A stretch of DNA of 64,000 nt from Streptomyces sp. H27-H5 (lineage in GTDB: Bacteria; Actinomycetota; Actinomycetes; Streptomycetales; Streptomycetaceae): contig NZ_JAPNLK010000032.1 in assembly GCF_026627505.1 (NCBI RefSeq), forward strand, positions 1 to 64,000, in the 5' to 3' direction. The translations under genes were made by a program, and so were the position numbers. The notes under the pieces are model-generated. The model searched no databases. It had not been told where the DNA came from and saw nothing but the letters and a program-made list of their open reading frames with translations. Position 1 is the stretch's first letter. Each line of letters opens with the position of its first letter. Shown here one piece after another: positions 49,810-58,722 of this stretch.

Positions 49810-52800
49810 ATGACCATTCAGGACACCAGGGAACCGGGATCCGCCGATACGGCGGACCTGCCGGACGCGATCGCCGTCATCGGCCTCGCCTGCCGGTTCC
49901 CCGGCGCGCGCGACGCCGACGCATTCTGGGCGAACCTCGTGGACGGCCGGGAGAGCGTCGCGTTCCGCACGCCCGGGGAACTCGCGGCCCTCGGGGTCCC
50001 GGCCGAGCGGCTGGCCGACCCCAGGTTCGTTCCGGCGGGCGGTGTCCTGGACGGCATCGACGAGTTCGACGCCGAGTACTTCGGGATCCCGCCCCGCGAG
50101 GCGGCGCTCATGGACCCGCAGCACCGGCTGTTCCTCCAGTGCGCGGTGACCGCGCTGGAGGACGCCGGCGGGCGGGCCGAGGGCTTCGACGGATCGATCG
50201 GCGTGTACGCGTCGGCGGGCTTCAACTCCTACCTCACGCACCACCTGTTGCCCCACGCCGGGGAACTGGGCGACCGCGCGGACGTCCAGTGGCTCGCCTC
50301 CGGGGACAAGGACTACCTGGCCACCCAGACCTCGTACCGGCTCGGGCTCACCGGGCCGAGCATGAGCGTGCAGACCGCCTGCTCCTCCGCGCTGGTCGCC
50401 GTACACCTGGCGGGCGAGGCGCTGCTCAGCGGCGAGTGCGACGTGGCCCTGGCCGGCGCGGTGTCGGCGGGGGTCGCGCAGGGGCACGGCTACCTGCATT
50501 CCGAGGGCGGCATCCTGTCGGCCGACGGACATTGCAGGCCCTTCGACGAGGCCGCCACCGGCACCGTGTTCGGCAGCGGCGTCGGCGTGGTCGTCCTCAA
50601 GCGGCTCGCCGACGCGGTGGCCGACGGCGACACGGTGCGGGCGGTGCTGCTGGGCTCGGCCGTGAACAACGACGGTTCCCGCAAGGTCGGGTTCACCGCT
50701 CCCGGCATGGACGGTCAGGTCCGGGTGATCTCGGCCGCGCAGGCCGTCGCCGGGGTCACGCCCGACGAGGTCTCCTACGTGGAGGCGCACGGCACCGCCA
50801 CCGCGCTCGGCGACCGCATCGAACTGGCGGCCCTGGCCAAGGTCTTCGGAGCCGACCCGGACGCGGAGCGGGTGCTCGGCGCGGTCAAGTCGAACGTGGG
50901 ACATCTGGACACCTGCGCCGGCATGGCCGGGTTGATCAAGACGGTGCTCTGTCTGCACCACCGCACGCTCGTCCCCACCGTCCACTTCGAGCGGCCGACC
51001 GACGGCCTGGCCGAGACGGGGTTCCGCGTCCTGACGGCGGCCGAGGACTGGTCCCGTCCGGACGGGACACGGATCGCGGGCGTCAGCTCCTTCGGGATCG
51101 GCGGCACCAACGCGCACGTGATCCTCCAGGACCCGCCGCCGCTGCCGCGCCCCGCCCGGCCCGCGCCGCGGGCCACCGGGTGGGAGGTGCTTCCGCTGTC
51201 CGCGCGCACGCCCGAGGCCCTGGAGCGCGCCGCCGCCCGGCTGGACGTCGCGCTCGCCGCGCCCGACGCGCCGGACCTCTTCGACGCCGCGCACACCCTC
51301 CAGACCGGGCGCACCGCCCACGCCTGGCGCGCCGCGGTCCCCGTGCCGCGCCGCGGCTCCGCCACGCCGATCACCGCGCTCCGGCCCGTCCGGGCCGCCG
51401 ACCGCGAGCCGGACGTCGTCCTGCTGTACCCCGGCCAGGGCGCCGGGGCGCCCGGCCTGGCCGCCGAGCCGTACGAGGCGGAACCCGCCTTCCGCGAGGC
51501 CCTGGACCACGCGCTGGAGGCCCTGGAGCCCTGGACCGGGGCGACGCCCCGGGCGCTGCTGCTGGACCCCGCGCACCCGGACCTGTTCGACCGCACCGAG
51601 GTGGCGCAGCCGGCGCTCTTCGCCGTCGAGTACGCGCTGACCGCCTGGTGGACGGCCGTGGGGATCCGCCCCGTCGCGCTGGTCGGGCACAGCGTCGGGG
51701 AGTTCGCCGCGGCGTGCGCCGCCGGGGTGTTCACGCTCCGGGACGCGGCCCGGCTGGTCGCCGAACGGGGGCGGCTGATGGCGGGCATGGCCCCGGGCGC
51801 GATGCTCGCGGTACCGCTCCCCGAACGGGAGACGCGAGCCCACCTGGACCTGCTCGGCCGGGAACTCGGCCCCGACTGGGGGCCGTTGCCGGAGCTCGCC
51901 GCCGTCAACGCGCCGGACCGCTGTGTGGTGGCGGGCGACCCGGGGACGGTGGACCGCTTCGCCGCGCTGCTGGCCGACCGGGGGGTGACGGGCCGCCCGC
52001 TCGGCGTCCGGCACGCCTTCCACAGCCGGCACGCCGACCCGCTGGTGGAGGAGTTCACGAAGCTGGTGGCCTCGGTGCCCGCCCAGGTGCCCGCCGTCAC
52101 CGTGGTGTCGACCCTGACGGGGCGCGCCCTGACGCCGGAGGAGGCCCGGTCGCCCGAGTACTGGGCGCGGCAGATGCGGCGGACCGTACGGTTCGCGGAC
52201 GCGCTCGCCGCCCTGCCGGAGGGGGCCGTGCTCGTCGAGGCGGGCCCCGGGCAGGCCCTGTCGGGGTTCGCCCGGCGGAGCCCGGGAGCCGAGCGGCTCG
52301 TGCTGCCCTCGCTGTACGCCCCGGACACCGGCGCGGCGCAGGGCCGCCCGCCGGCCCGGTTGACCGCCGTCGCCGGGCTGTGGGAGCGGGGGGTGGCCCT
52401 CGACTGGTCCGCCCTCGGGGAGCGGGCGGGGCGTCGGCACGTGCCGCTGCCCGGTTACCCGTTCGAGCCGGCCCGCCACTGGTTCACGCCGACGGCCGCC
52501 CCTCGCGGCGACGGGTCCCTTCCCGGGGCGTCGGAGCCCGCCGGTACCGCTTCCGTCGGGGCCGCAGGCAGCGCCGACACCTCCGCGTCCGCAGGATCCG
52601 TGGACGCGTGGCTGCGCGTGCCGTCCTGGTCGCAGGCGGCGCCGCCCGTCGCCGACCCGCACGGCGTTCCCGGTACGGTGCTGCTCCTCGCGGACGAGGC
52701 AGGGTTGGCCGAACGGATCGCCGCCCGGCTCCTCCGGGAGGGCGCCGAGGTCCACACCGTACGGGCCCTCCCCCGCACCCCCGCCGACCCCGTGCGCGCC

Positions 52801-55506
52801 GACCCCGTGCGCGCCGACGGCGCCGCGACCGGGCGGCCGCCCGCGCGGGTGCTCGACCCCGAGGACCCCCGCGCCTTCGCGACGCTGGTCGGCGAACTGG
52901 CCGACCTCGGCCACGTGATCGACACGGTCGTCTCCTGCTGGGCGGTCGACGCCCCCGACGCGGAGCGCGCCGACCCCGAGGAGGTGGCGCGGGGCGCCCT
53001 GCTCGCCCTCACGGTGCCCGCCGAGCTGGCGCAGGCCCTGAGCGGCGCCTTCCCCGGCCGGCCGGTACGGATGCTGCTGGTCAGCGACGGGGCCCACGGT
53101 GTGCAGGGCCGTCGCCCCCGCACCCCGCAGGCCGCCACGGCCATGGGTGCGGTACGGGCGCTGCCCGGCGAACTGCCCGGGTTCACCCTGGGCGCCCTCG
53201 ATCTGGACTGCGCGCCCCACGACGCCCCGGCGCTGGAACGCGCCGCCGACGCGGCCCTCGTCGAGCTGCGCGCGGCGGGGCCGGCGGCGCCACTGATCGC
53301 CGTCCGGGGGCGGGCTCGCCTCGTGCCCGGCTGGGACCGGCCCGCGCTGCTCGCCGACGACGAGACGACGGGCTCGCCCACCGCGGCCCTTCCGGGCGGC
53401 GGTTGGCTGATCACCGGCGGTCTCGGCGGCATCGGCCTGGCCGTGGCCGGGCGCCTCGCCCGGGACGGCGGCCGCACGCTGCTGCTGATGGGCAGGCGTC
53501 CGGTGCCGGACGGTCCGGGCTGGACCACGATCCGCCCCGCCGGCGCCGCGCCGGCCCCCGACTGCCCGCCGGAGCAGGCCCGGGCCCTGGCCGAACTGAC
53601 CGGGCACGGGGCGGCCGTCTGCCTCGTCCAGTGCGACGTCACCGACGCCGGGGAACTGAAGTCCACCCTCGGGCGGATCCGCGCCGCGCACGGCGCCATC
53701 GCCGGGATCGTGCACGCGGCGGGCCTGCCCGGGGGCGGCACGATGGCCCTGCGGAGCCGGCGGGACGTGGCCGGGGTCCTGGCCCCCAAGGTGCGCGGGA
53801 CCCTCCTGCTGCACCGGTTGACGGCCGACGACCGCCCGGCCGTCGTGCTGTGTTCCTCGGTCCTGTCCGTCACCGACGCCGCCGGGCAGGCCGACTACAG
53901 CGGCGCGAACGCCTTCCTGGACAGCTACGCGCACACCGACGACTCCCTCGTGTCCATCGGCTGGGACCGCTGGTCGGAGACCGGCATGGCGCTGCGCCAC
54001 GCCCTCGGGAACACCCCGGACGAGCCGGGCGACCCGCTGGACCACCCGCTGTTCGAGGCCCGTCACACCGGCGGGGACGGTTGGACCGCGCTGAGGCTGC
54101 GCACCGGCCCGGACATCGACTGGCTGTCCGCGGAACACCGGCTGTCGGACGAGCCCGTGCTGCCGGGCACGGCCCTCCTCGACCTCGCCGTCGCGGCGCA
54201 CGCCCTGGTGGCGGGTCCGGGGCCGGTCGAGCTGGACGCCGTGTTCACCCGCCCGCTGTGGCTGCCCCGGGACCGACCGACGGTGGTGACCGTACGGCTG
54301 CGTCCCGCTGCGGGAGGCGGGCACGACTGGGAGGTGTGCTCGTCCGCGTCCGCCCGACCGCACGGCCAGGGCCGGATCGCCGCGTACGACGGCCCCGCCC
54401 CCGAGCGGAAGGTCCCCGACGTGACGGCTCCCGACGTGACGGCCGTCGCCGGGGGGGCCGCGACCGGTGCGCTCCGGCGCCCAGGCGCCCCGACCGGGGA
54501 GGACGCCCCGACCGGCGCCGTCGGACTGACCACCGGCCCCCGGTGGGACTGCCTCGACGGGATCCGCCGGGGCGACGCGGAGGCGGTGCTGACGCTGCGC
54601 CTGCCCGAGGCGTTCCACGACGACCTCGCGGCGCATCCGCTGCACCCGGCGTTGCTGGACGTGGCGACGGGCGCCGCGGCCGGCGTGTCGGGGCGTCATC
54701 TGCCGGTCGCCTACCGGCGCATGACCGTGCACCGGGAGCTCGGCGCGGCGCTGCGCGCCCACGTGGTGATGCGGTCCGGCGACCCCGCGGCCGACGACAC
54801 CCTGGTCGCGGACGTGTTCCTCACCGCACCGGACGGCTCCCCGCTGGTGACGGTCGAGGGGTTCGTGCTGCGCGCGGCCACCGCGCCCGGCGGGGCGGAC
54901 CGCCCGGGTGCGCCCGGCCGACCGGCGGACACCGACGGGATTCCCACCGGGCGGGGTCTGCTCGCCCTCGAACGGATCCTCGCCAACCGTCACCTGCCGC
55001 ACGTGCTGGTGAGCCCGCGCGTCGGCCGGACGCAGCCGCCGCCCGGCACGACCGCCGCACCGGCGGCCACCCGCCGCACCGAGGCCCCGGACGACGCGGC
55101 GCGGCCCGTGGACCCGGACGACGTCGGGCAGCGGATCGCCGAGGTGTGGTCCCGGATGCTGGGCGTGCCCGGGATCGGCGCCGACGACAGCGTCTTCGAG
55201 CTGGGCGCGGACTCCCTGACCATCGTGCAGATCACCGCCGAACTCCAGCGCATCGGTCTGGCCGTGGCGCCGAGCGACCTGTTCGCCCACCCGACCGCGG
55301 GCGGCCTCGCCGCCCACCTCCGCGACGCGGCCGAGGCCGCGTCCGGGGAACGCGCGGTGTCCGGGACACCCGGGCCCGGACTACCGGCCCCCGCCGTCGA
55401 CACACCGCCCCGCGCGGACACCGGCGCCTTCCCGGACGCCGATCTCAGCACCGAGGACCTGGCACAGGTCATGAACCTGTTCGGGTTCGGAGAGGACAAG
55501 AAATGA
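49810..55506 (+). CDS. Type I polyketide synthase module, KS-AT-KR-DH-ACP
   Basis: 1898 residues, ATG 49810 with AAGGAG upstream. KS about 20-445 (Cys191, His327, His365). AT about 530-840 (Ser628 in GHSVGE; HAFHS at 738, malonyl type). KR about 1195-1400 (GGLGGIG near 1202; Tyr1363 in GQADYSGANAFL). A dehydratase-like hot-dog region about 1405-1640 follows the KR instead of preceding it: His1443 is in EHRLSDEPVLPG, where the usual Gly is Asp, and Asp1617 is in HPALLDVATG, where the usual Gln/His is Gly. ACP Ser1802 in LGADSL. A 60-residue acidic C-terminal tail is probably a docking element. It should extend by malonate and give a beta-hydroxy or, if the DH works, an alpha,beta-unsaturated unit. 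Confidence 0.93.
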   Translation: MTIQDTREPGSADTADLPDAIAVIGLACRFPGARDADAFWANLVDGRESVAFRTPGELAALGVPAERLADPRFVPAGGVLDGIDEFDAEYFGIPPREAALMDPQHRLFLQCAVTALEDAGGRAEGFDGSIGVYASAGFNSYLTHHLLPHAGELGDRADVQWLASGDKDYLATQTSYRLGLTGPSMSVQTACSSALVAVHLAGEALLSGECDVALAGAVSAGVAQGHGYLHSEGGILSADGHCRPFDEAATGTVFGSGVGVVVLKRLADAVADGDTVRAVLLGSAVNNDGSRKVGFTAPGMDGQVRVISAAQAVAGVTPDEVSYVEAHGTATALGDRIELAALAKVFGADPDAERVLGAVKSNVGHLDTCAGMAGLIKTVLCLHHRTLVPTVHFERPTDGLAETGFRVLTAAEDWSRPDGTRIAGVSSFGIGGTNAHVILQDPPPLPRPARPAPRATGWEVLPLSARTPEALERAAARLDVALAAPDAPDLFDAAHTLQTGRTAHAWRAAVPVPRRGSATPITALRPVRAADREPDVVLLYPGQGAGAPGLAAEPYEAEPAFREALDHALEALEPWTGATPRALLLDPAHPDLFDRTEVAQPALFAVEYALTAWWTAVGIRPVALVGHSVGEFAAACAAGVFTLRDAARLVAERGRLMAGMAPGAMLAVPLPERETRAHLDLLGRELGPDWGPLPELAAVNAPDRCVVAGDPGTVDRFAALLADRGVTGRPLGVRHAFHSRHADPLVEEFTKLVASVPAQVPAVTVVSTLTGRALTPEEARSPEYWARQMRRTVRFADALAALPEGAVLVEAGPGQALSGFARRSPGAERLVLPSLYAPDTGAAQGRPPARLTAVAGLWERGVALDWSALGERAGRRHVPLPGYPFEPARHWFTPTAAPRGDGSLPGASEPAGTASVGAAGSADTSASAGSVDAWLRVPSWSQAAPPVADPHGVPGTVLLLADEAGLAERIAARLLREGAEVHTVRALPRTPADPVRADPVRADGAATGRPPARVLDPEDPRAFATLVGELADLGHVIDTVVSCWAVDAPDAERADPEEVARGALLALTVPAELAQALSGAFPGRPVRMLLVSDGAHGVQGRRPRTPQAATAMGAVRALPGELPGFTLGALDLDCAPHDAPALERAADAALVELRAAGPAAPLIAVRGRARLVPGWDRPALLADDETTGSPTAALPGGGWLITGGLGGIGLAVAGRLARDGGRTLLLMGRRPVPDGPGWTTIRPAGAAPAPDCPPEQARALAELTGHGAAVCLVQCDVTDAGELKSTLGRIRAAHGAIAGIVHAAGLPGGGTMALRSRRDVAGVLAPKVRGTLLLHRLTADDRPAVVLCSSVLSVTDAAGQADYSGANAFLDSYAHTDDSLVSIGWDRWSETGMALRHALGNTPDEPGDPLDHPLFEARHTGGDGWTALRLRTGPDIDWLSAEHRLSDEPVLPGTALLDLAVAAHALVAGPGPVELDAVFTRPLWLPRDRPTVVTVRLRPAAGGGHDWEVCSSASARPHGQGRIAAYDGPAPERKVPDVTAPDVTAVAGGAATGALRRPGAPTGEDAPTGAVGLTTGPRWDCLDGIRRGDAEAVLTLRLPEAFHDDLAAHPLHPALLDVATGAAAGVSGRHLPVAYRRMTVHRELGAALRAHVVMRSGDPAADDTLVADVFLTAPDGSPLVTVEGFVLRAATAPGGADRPGAPGRPADTDGIPTGRGLLALERILANRHLPHVLVSPRVGRTQPPPGTTAAPAATRRTEAPDDAARPVDPDDVGQRIAEVWSRMLGVPGIGADDSVFELGADSLTIVQITAELQRIGLAVAPSDLFAHPTAGGLAAHLRDAAEAASGERAVSGTPGPGLPAPAVDTPPRADTGAFPDADLSTEDLAQVMNLFGFGEDKK

Positions 55507-58500
55507 ACAACATCGAGGACATCTACCCGCTCTCGCCCGCCCAGGAGGGCATGCTCTTCCACAGCACGACCTCTCCGGAGCACGGCCTCTACGTGGAACT
55601 CACCACCTTCCGCGTCAGCGGGAACCTGGACGTCCAAGGCCTCACGGCCGCCTGGCAGGCCGCCGCCGCCCGACATCCCGTCCTGCGCACCGCCTTCGTC
55701 CACGAGCGGATCAGCGCACCGCGCCAGGTGGTCCTGCCGAGCGCCGAGGTGCCCGTCGACTTCCGGGACCTGTCGCACCTCGACGGGGCGGCCCGCGACA
55801 CGGAGATCGCGGGCGAGCTCGACCGCAGGCGCCGCGAGCCCTTCGACCTGACCCGCCCCCCGCTGATGCGGCTCCTCGTCCTGCGCCTCCCCGACGAGCA
55901 CCTCCTCGTGTGGACCTATCACCACCTGCTGCTCGACGGCTGGTCGGCCGCCCTGCTGATGGCCGAGGTCACCGCGACGCTCGGCGGCGCGGACCCGGGT
56001 CGCCCGGCGCCACCGCCGTTCCGCGACCACATCGCCTGGCTGCGCGATCAGGACGCCGACCGGGACCGGGAGTTCTGGACCGGGCACCTCGCCGGGTACC
56101 GGGAGCCGGCCACCCTCACGCTCCCCGGGGCCCGTCCCGGGGCCCGCCCCTCGGGCGACTACCGCAGGGTGTCCACGACCCTGCCGGCCGGGACCACCGA
56201 ACGGCTGCGAGCCCTCGCGGCGTCCCGCTCGACCACGCTCGGCAGTGTGGTGGAGGCCGCCTGGGCCGGAACCCTGGCCCGGTACAGCGGCAAGCAGGAC
56301 GTGGTGTTCGGCGTCACCGTCTCCGGCCGCCCCGCCGGCCTGGAGCGGGCCGCCGAGATGATCGGCATGTTCATCAACACCGTCGCGACGCGCGCCCGGA
56401 TCGATCCGGAACTGCCCGCCGACGCCTGGCTTTCGCGGTACGCGCAGGCCCGGCACCCCATCCTGGAGCACCAGCACACCCCGCTGACCGACGTCCAGCG
56501 GTGGGCCGGCCTGCCGCCGGGCGTCGCGCTCTTCGACTCCGTGGTCGTGTTCGAGAACTACCCGGACGAGTCGCGGGCCGTGCTCTCCGGCGGCGCGGTC
56601 ATCACCGACGTCCGCTATGAGACCCGCACGAACTACGCGGTGACCCTCGTCGTGCGGACCGGTCGGGAGACCCACCTTCAGGCGATCGTGGACTCGGCCC
56701 GCTTCGGCGAGGGCGAGGCCGAGGCCCTGCTCACCCACGTCGCGGCCGTCCTCACCCGGTTCGCCGACCGGCCGCAGGCGCCCGTGAGCGAACTCCTCGC
56801 CGTCCCCGAGCCGGTCCGCGCGCTCCAGCTCGACCGCTGGAACGGCGCCGACATCGACCGGACCCCGCCGCGCGCGCTCCTGGCCGACCTGATCGGCGAC
56901 GCCGTCCGCGACCGCCCCGACCACCCGGCCGTGGTCGCCGGATCGACCACGTACGACTACCGCGCACTGGACGCGCGGGCCACGGCGCTGGCCCTGCGGC
57001 TGGTCGACCTCGGGGTGCGCGCCGGCGACCGGGTGGCGGTCTGCCTCGGCCGCGGGGCAGACCTGGTCACCGCGCTGCTCGGCGTCGCACGGGCGGGCGC
57101 CGCGTTCGTGCCGCTCGACCCCTCCCACCCGGCGGACCGGATCGCGTACGTACTGAAGGACGCGGCCCCCGCGCTGGTGCTCACCGACGGCACGCCGCTG
57201 CCGGGGCCGGAGTCCTGGAACGGCGCCGTGCTCGACCTTTCCCGGGAGACCCTCGCGCACGGCGCAGGCGAGGACGGCACCCGACCCGACCCGGCGGCCC
57301 TGCCCGACGCGGACCCGGACGGGCTCGCCTACCTCATCTACACCTCGGGCTCCACCGGCAACCCCAAGGGCGTCGCGGTCGGCCACCGGGCGCTCGCGAA
57401 CCTCGTGGACAGTCTGGCGTCGCGGCACCCCGGGCTCACCGCCGAGGACCGGTTCCTGGCCCTCACCACGCTGACCTTCGACACGTCGCTGGCCGAGTTG
57501 CTCGTACCGCTGGCCGTCGGCGCGACCGTCCACGTCGGCCACCGTTCGCTGGGGCTGAGCGGCACCGAGCTGGACCGGTACGTCGAGCGGCACGGCATCA
57601 CGGCCCTCCAGGCGACGCCCTCCCGGTACCGGGCGCTGCTCGACTCCGGTTGGCAGGGCGTGGACCGGCCGCGGCTCTACAGCTGCGGCGAGGCGTTCCC
57701 GCCGGACCTGACGGCCCCGTTGACCGAGCGCGGGTCGAGCGTGTGGAACATGTACGGGCCCACGGAGACCACCGTCTACTCCAGCGTGGAGGAGATCCGC
57801 AAGGACACCGTGCGGGTGACCGTGGGGCGTCCCCTGTCCAACACCGTGCTGCGCGTCCTCGACCCGTTCGACGGGCTGCTGCCGATCGGCTGCGTGGGCG
57901 AGCTGTGCATCGGTGGCGACGGGGTCGCCGAGGGCTACTGGAACCTGCCCGAACTCACGGCGGAGCGCTTCGTCGGAGACCCGTTCACCGGGGGGCGGAC
58001 CCGGATGTTCCGCACCGGCGACCACGCCCGGGTGCTGCCCGACGGGCGGGTGGAGGTCCTCGGCCGGATCGACCGCCAGCTGAAGCTGCGCGGGTACCGG
58101 ATCGAGCCGAGCGAGATCGAGGCGGTGCTCCTGGACCTGACCGAGGTCGCGGGGGCCGCCGTGGCCGTGCGGGACGGCCGGCTGGTCGCGTGGACCGTGC
58201 CGGCGGACCGCTCGACCGTGCTCGAACCGGCTTGGTTGGCGGGTGAGTTGCGACGCCGGCTGCCGTCGTACATGATTCCGGAAACCTTCGTGGGGCTGGC
58301 CGAGCTGCCGATGACGCCGGCGGGCAAGACGGACCTCCTCGCGTTGCGGGCGCCGCTGCCCGCGCCGGAGGGGACGCCCGACGCCCCCGCGCCGGAGGTC
58401 GCCGGCACGACGGAGGCACAGGGGCGGGAGGAACTGGTCGCGAAGCTGTTCCGGGACGTGCTCTCCCTGCCCGAAGTCGGGCTCGACGACGACTTCTTCG

Positions 58501-58652
58501 AACTCGGCGGCGACTCGCTGCGGGCGATGCGGCTGGCCTCCAAGCTCCAGGCCGAACTCGGCGCCGAGTTGGACATCGAGCTGTTCTTCGACGCCTCCAC
58601 GGTCCGTGAACTGACGGCCGCCCTCGCCGAGGCCCTCCCCGAATCCGGCTGA
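55503..58652 (+). CDS. Nonribosomal peptide synthetase, C-A-T
   Basis: 1049 residues, ATG 55503 overlapping the PKS stop (ATGA). C about 5-430 with an opening YPLSPAQEGMLFH and an intact HHLLLDG at 140. That opening is more usual in dual C/E or D-accepting condensation domains than in standard LCL ones, but the type cannot be settled by eye. A about 470-955 with YTSGSTGNPKG (about 613), NMYGPTE and PAGKTD in place of the usual NGKxDR. T Ser1005 in LGGDSLR. The code DTAQYCMVYK is unfamiliar, suggesting a non-proteinogenic unit. No TE, so the chain must move on. Confidence 0.93.
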   Translation: MNNIEDIYPLSPAQEGMLFHSTTSPEHGLYVELTTFRVSGNLDVQGLTAAWQAAAARHPVLRTAFVHERISAPRQVVLPSAEVPVDFRDLSHLDGAARDTEIAGELDRRRREPFDLTRPPLMRLLVLRLPDEHLLVWTYHHLLLDGWSAALLMAEVTATLGGADPGRPAPPPFRDHIAWLRDQDADRDREFWTGHLAGYREPATLTLPGARPGARPSGDYRRVSTTLPAGTTERLRALAASRSTTLGSVVEAAWAGTLARYSGKQDVVFGVTVSGRPAGLERAAEMIGMFINTVATRARIDPELPADAWLSRYAQARHPILEHQHTPLTDVQRWAGLPPGVALFDSVVVFENYPDESRAVLSGGAVITDVRYETRTNYAVTLVVRTGRETHLQAIVDSARFGEGEAEALLTHVAAVLTRFADRPQAPVSELLAVPEPVRALQLDRWNGADIDRTPPRALLADLIGDAVRDRPDHPAVVAGSTTYDYRALDARATALALRLVDLGVRAGDRVAVCLGRGADLVTALLGVARAGAAFVPLDPSHPADRIAYVLKDAAPALVLTDGTPLPGPESWNGAVLDLSRETLAHGAGEDGTRPDPAALPDADPDGLAYLIYTSGSTGNPKGVAVGHRALANLVDSLASRHPGLTAEDRFLALTTLTFDTSLAELLVPLAVGATVHVGHRSLGLSGTELDRYVERHGITALQATPSRYRALLDSGWQGVDRPRLYSCGEAFPPDLTAPLTERGSSVWNMYGPTETTVYSSVEEIRKDTVRVTVGRPLSNTVLRVLDPFDGLLPIGCVGELCIGGDGVAEGYWNLPELTAERFVGDPFTGGRTRMFRTGDHARVLPDGRVEVLGRIDRQLKLRGYRIEPSEIEAVLLDLTEVAGAAVAVRDGRLVAWTVPADRSTVLEPAWLAGELRRRLPSYMIPETFVGLAELPMTPAGKTDLLALRAPLPAPEGTPDAPAPEVAGTTEAQGREELVAKLFRDVLSLPEVGLDDDFFELGGDSLRAMRLASKLQAELGAELDIELFFDASTVRELTAALAEALPESG

Positions 58653-58722
58653 CGACACGGCCCGGGGCGCGCCGCGGGCCGGCAGAGCAGACACACACCA
58701 CACACCGATGGGAACACGCGTG

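Noticed and set aside
40927..55317. A minus-strand open frame of 4796 codons
   Set aside because: It is antisense to two well-supported megasynthase genes; composition and lack of motifs mark it as a GC-bias shadow. The same applies to 28687-35850 and to the antisense frames at 34832-38575 and 38633-40774.
58691..58707. ACACACACCACACACC tract before the second A-T didomain gene as a microsatellite or regulatory element
   Set aside because: Too short and imperfect; it mainly argues against ATG 58708 as the start because no ribosome binding site lies there.
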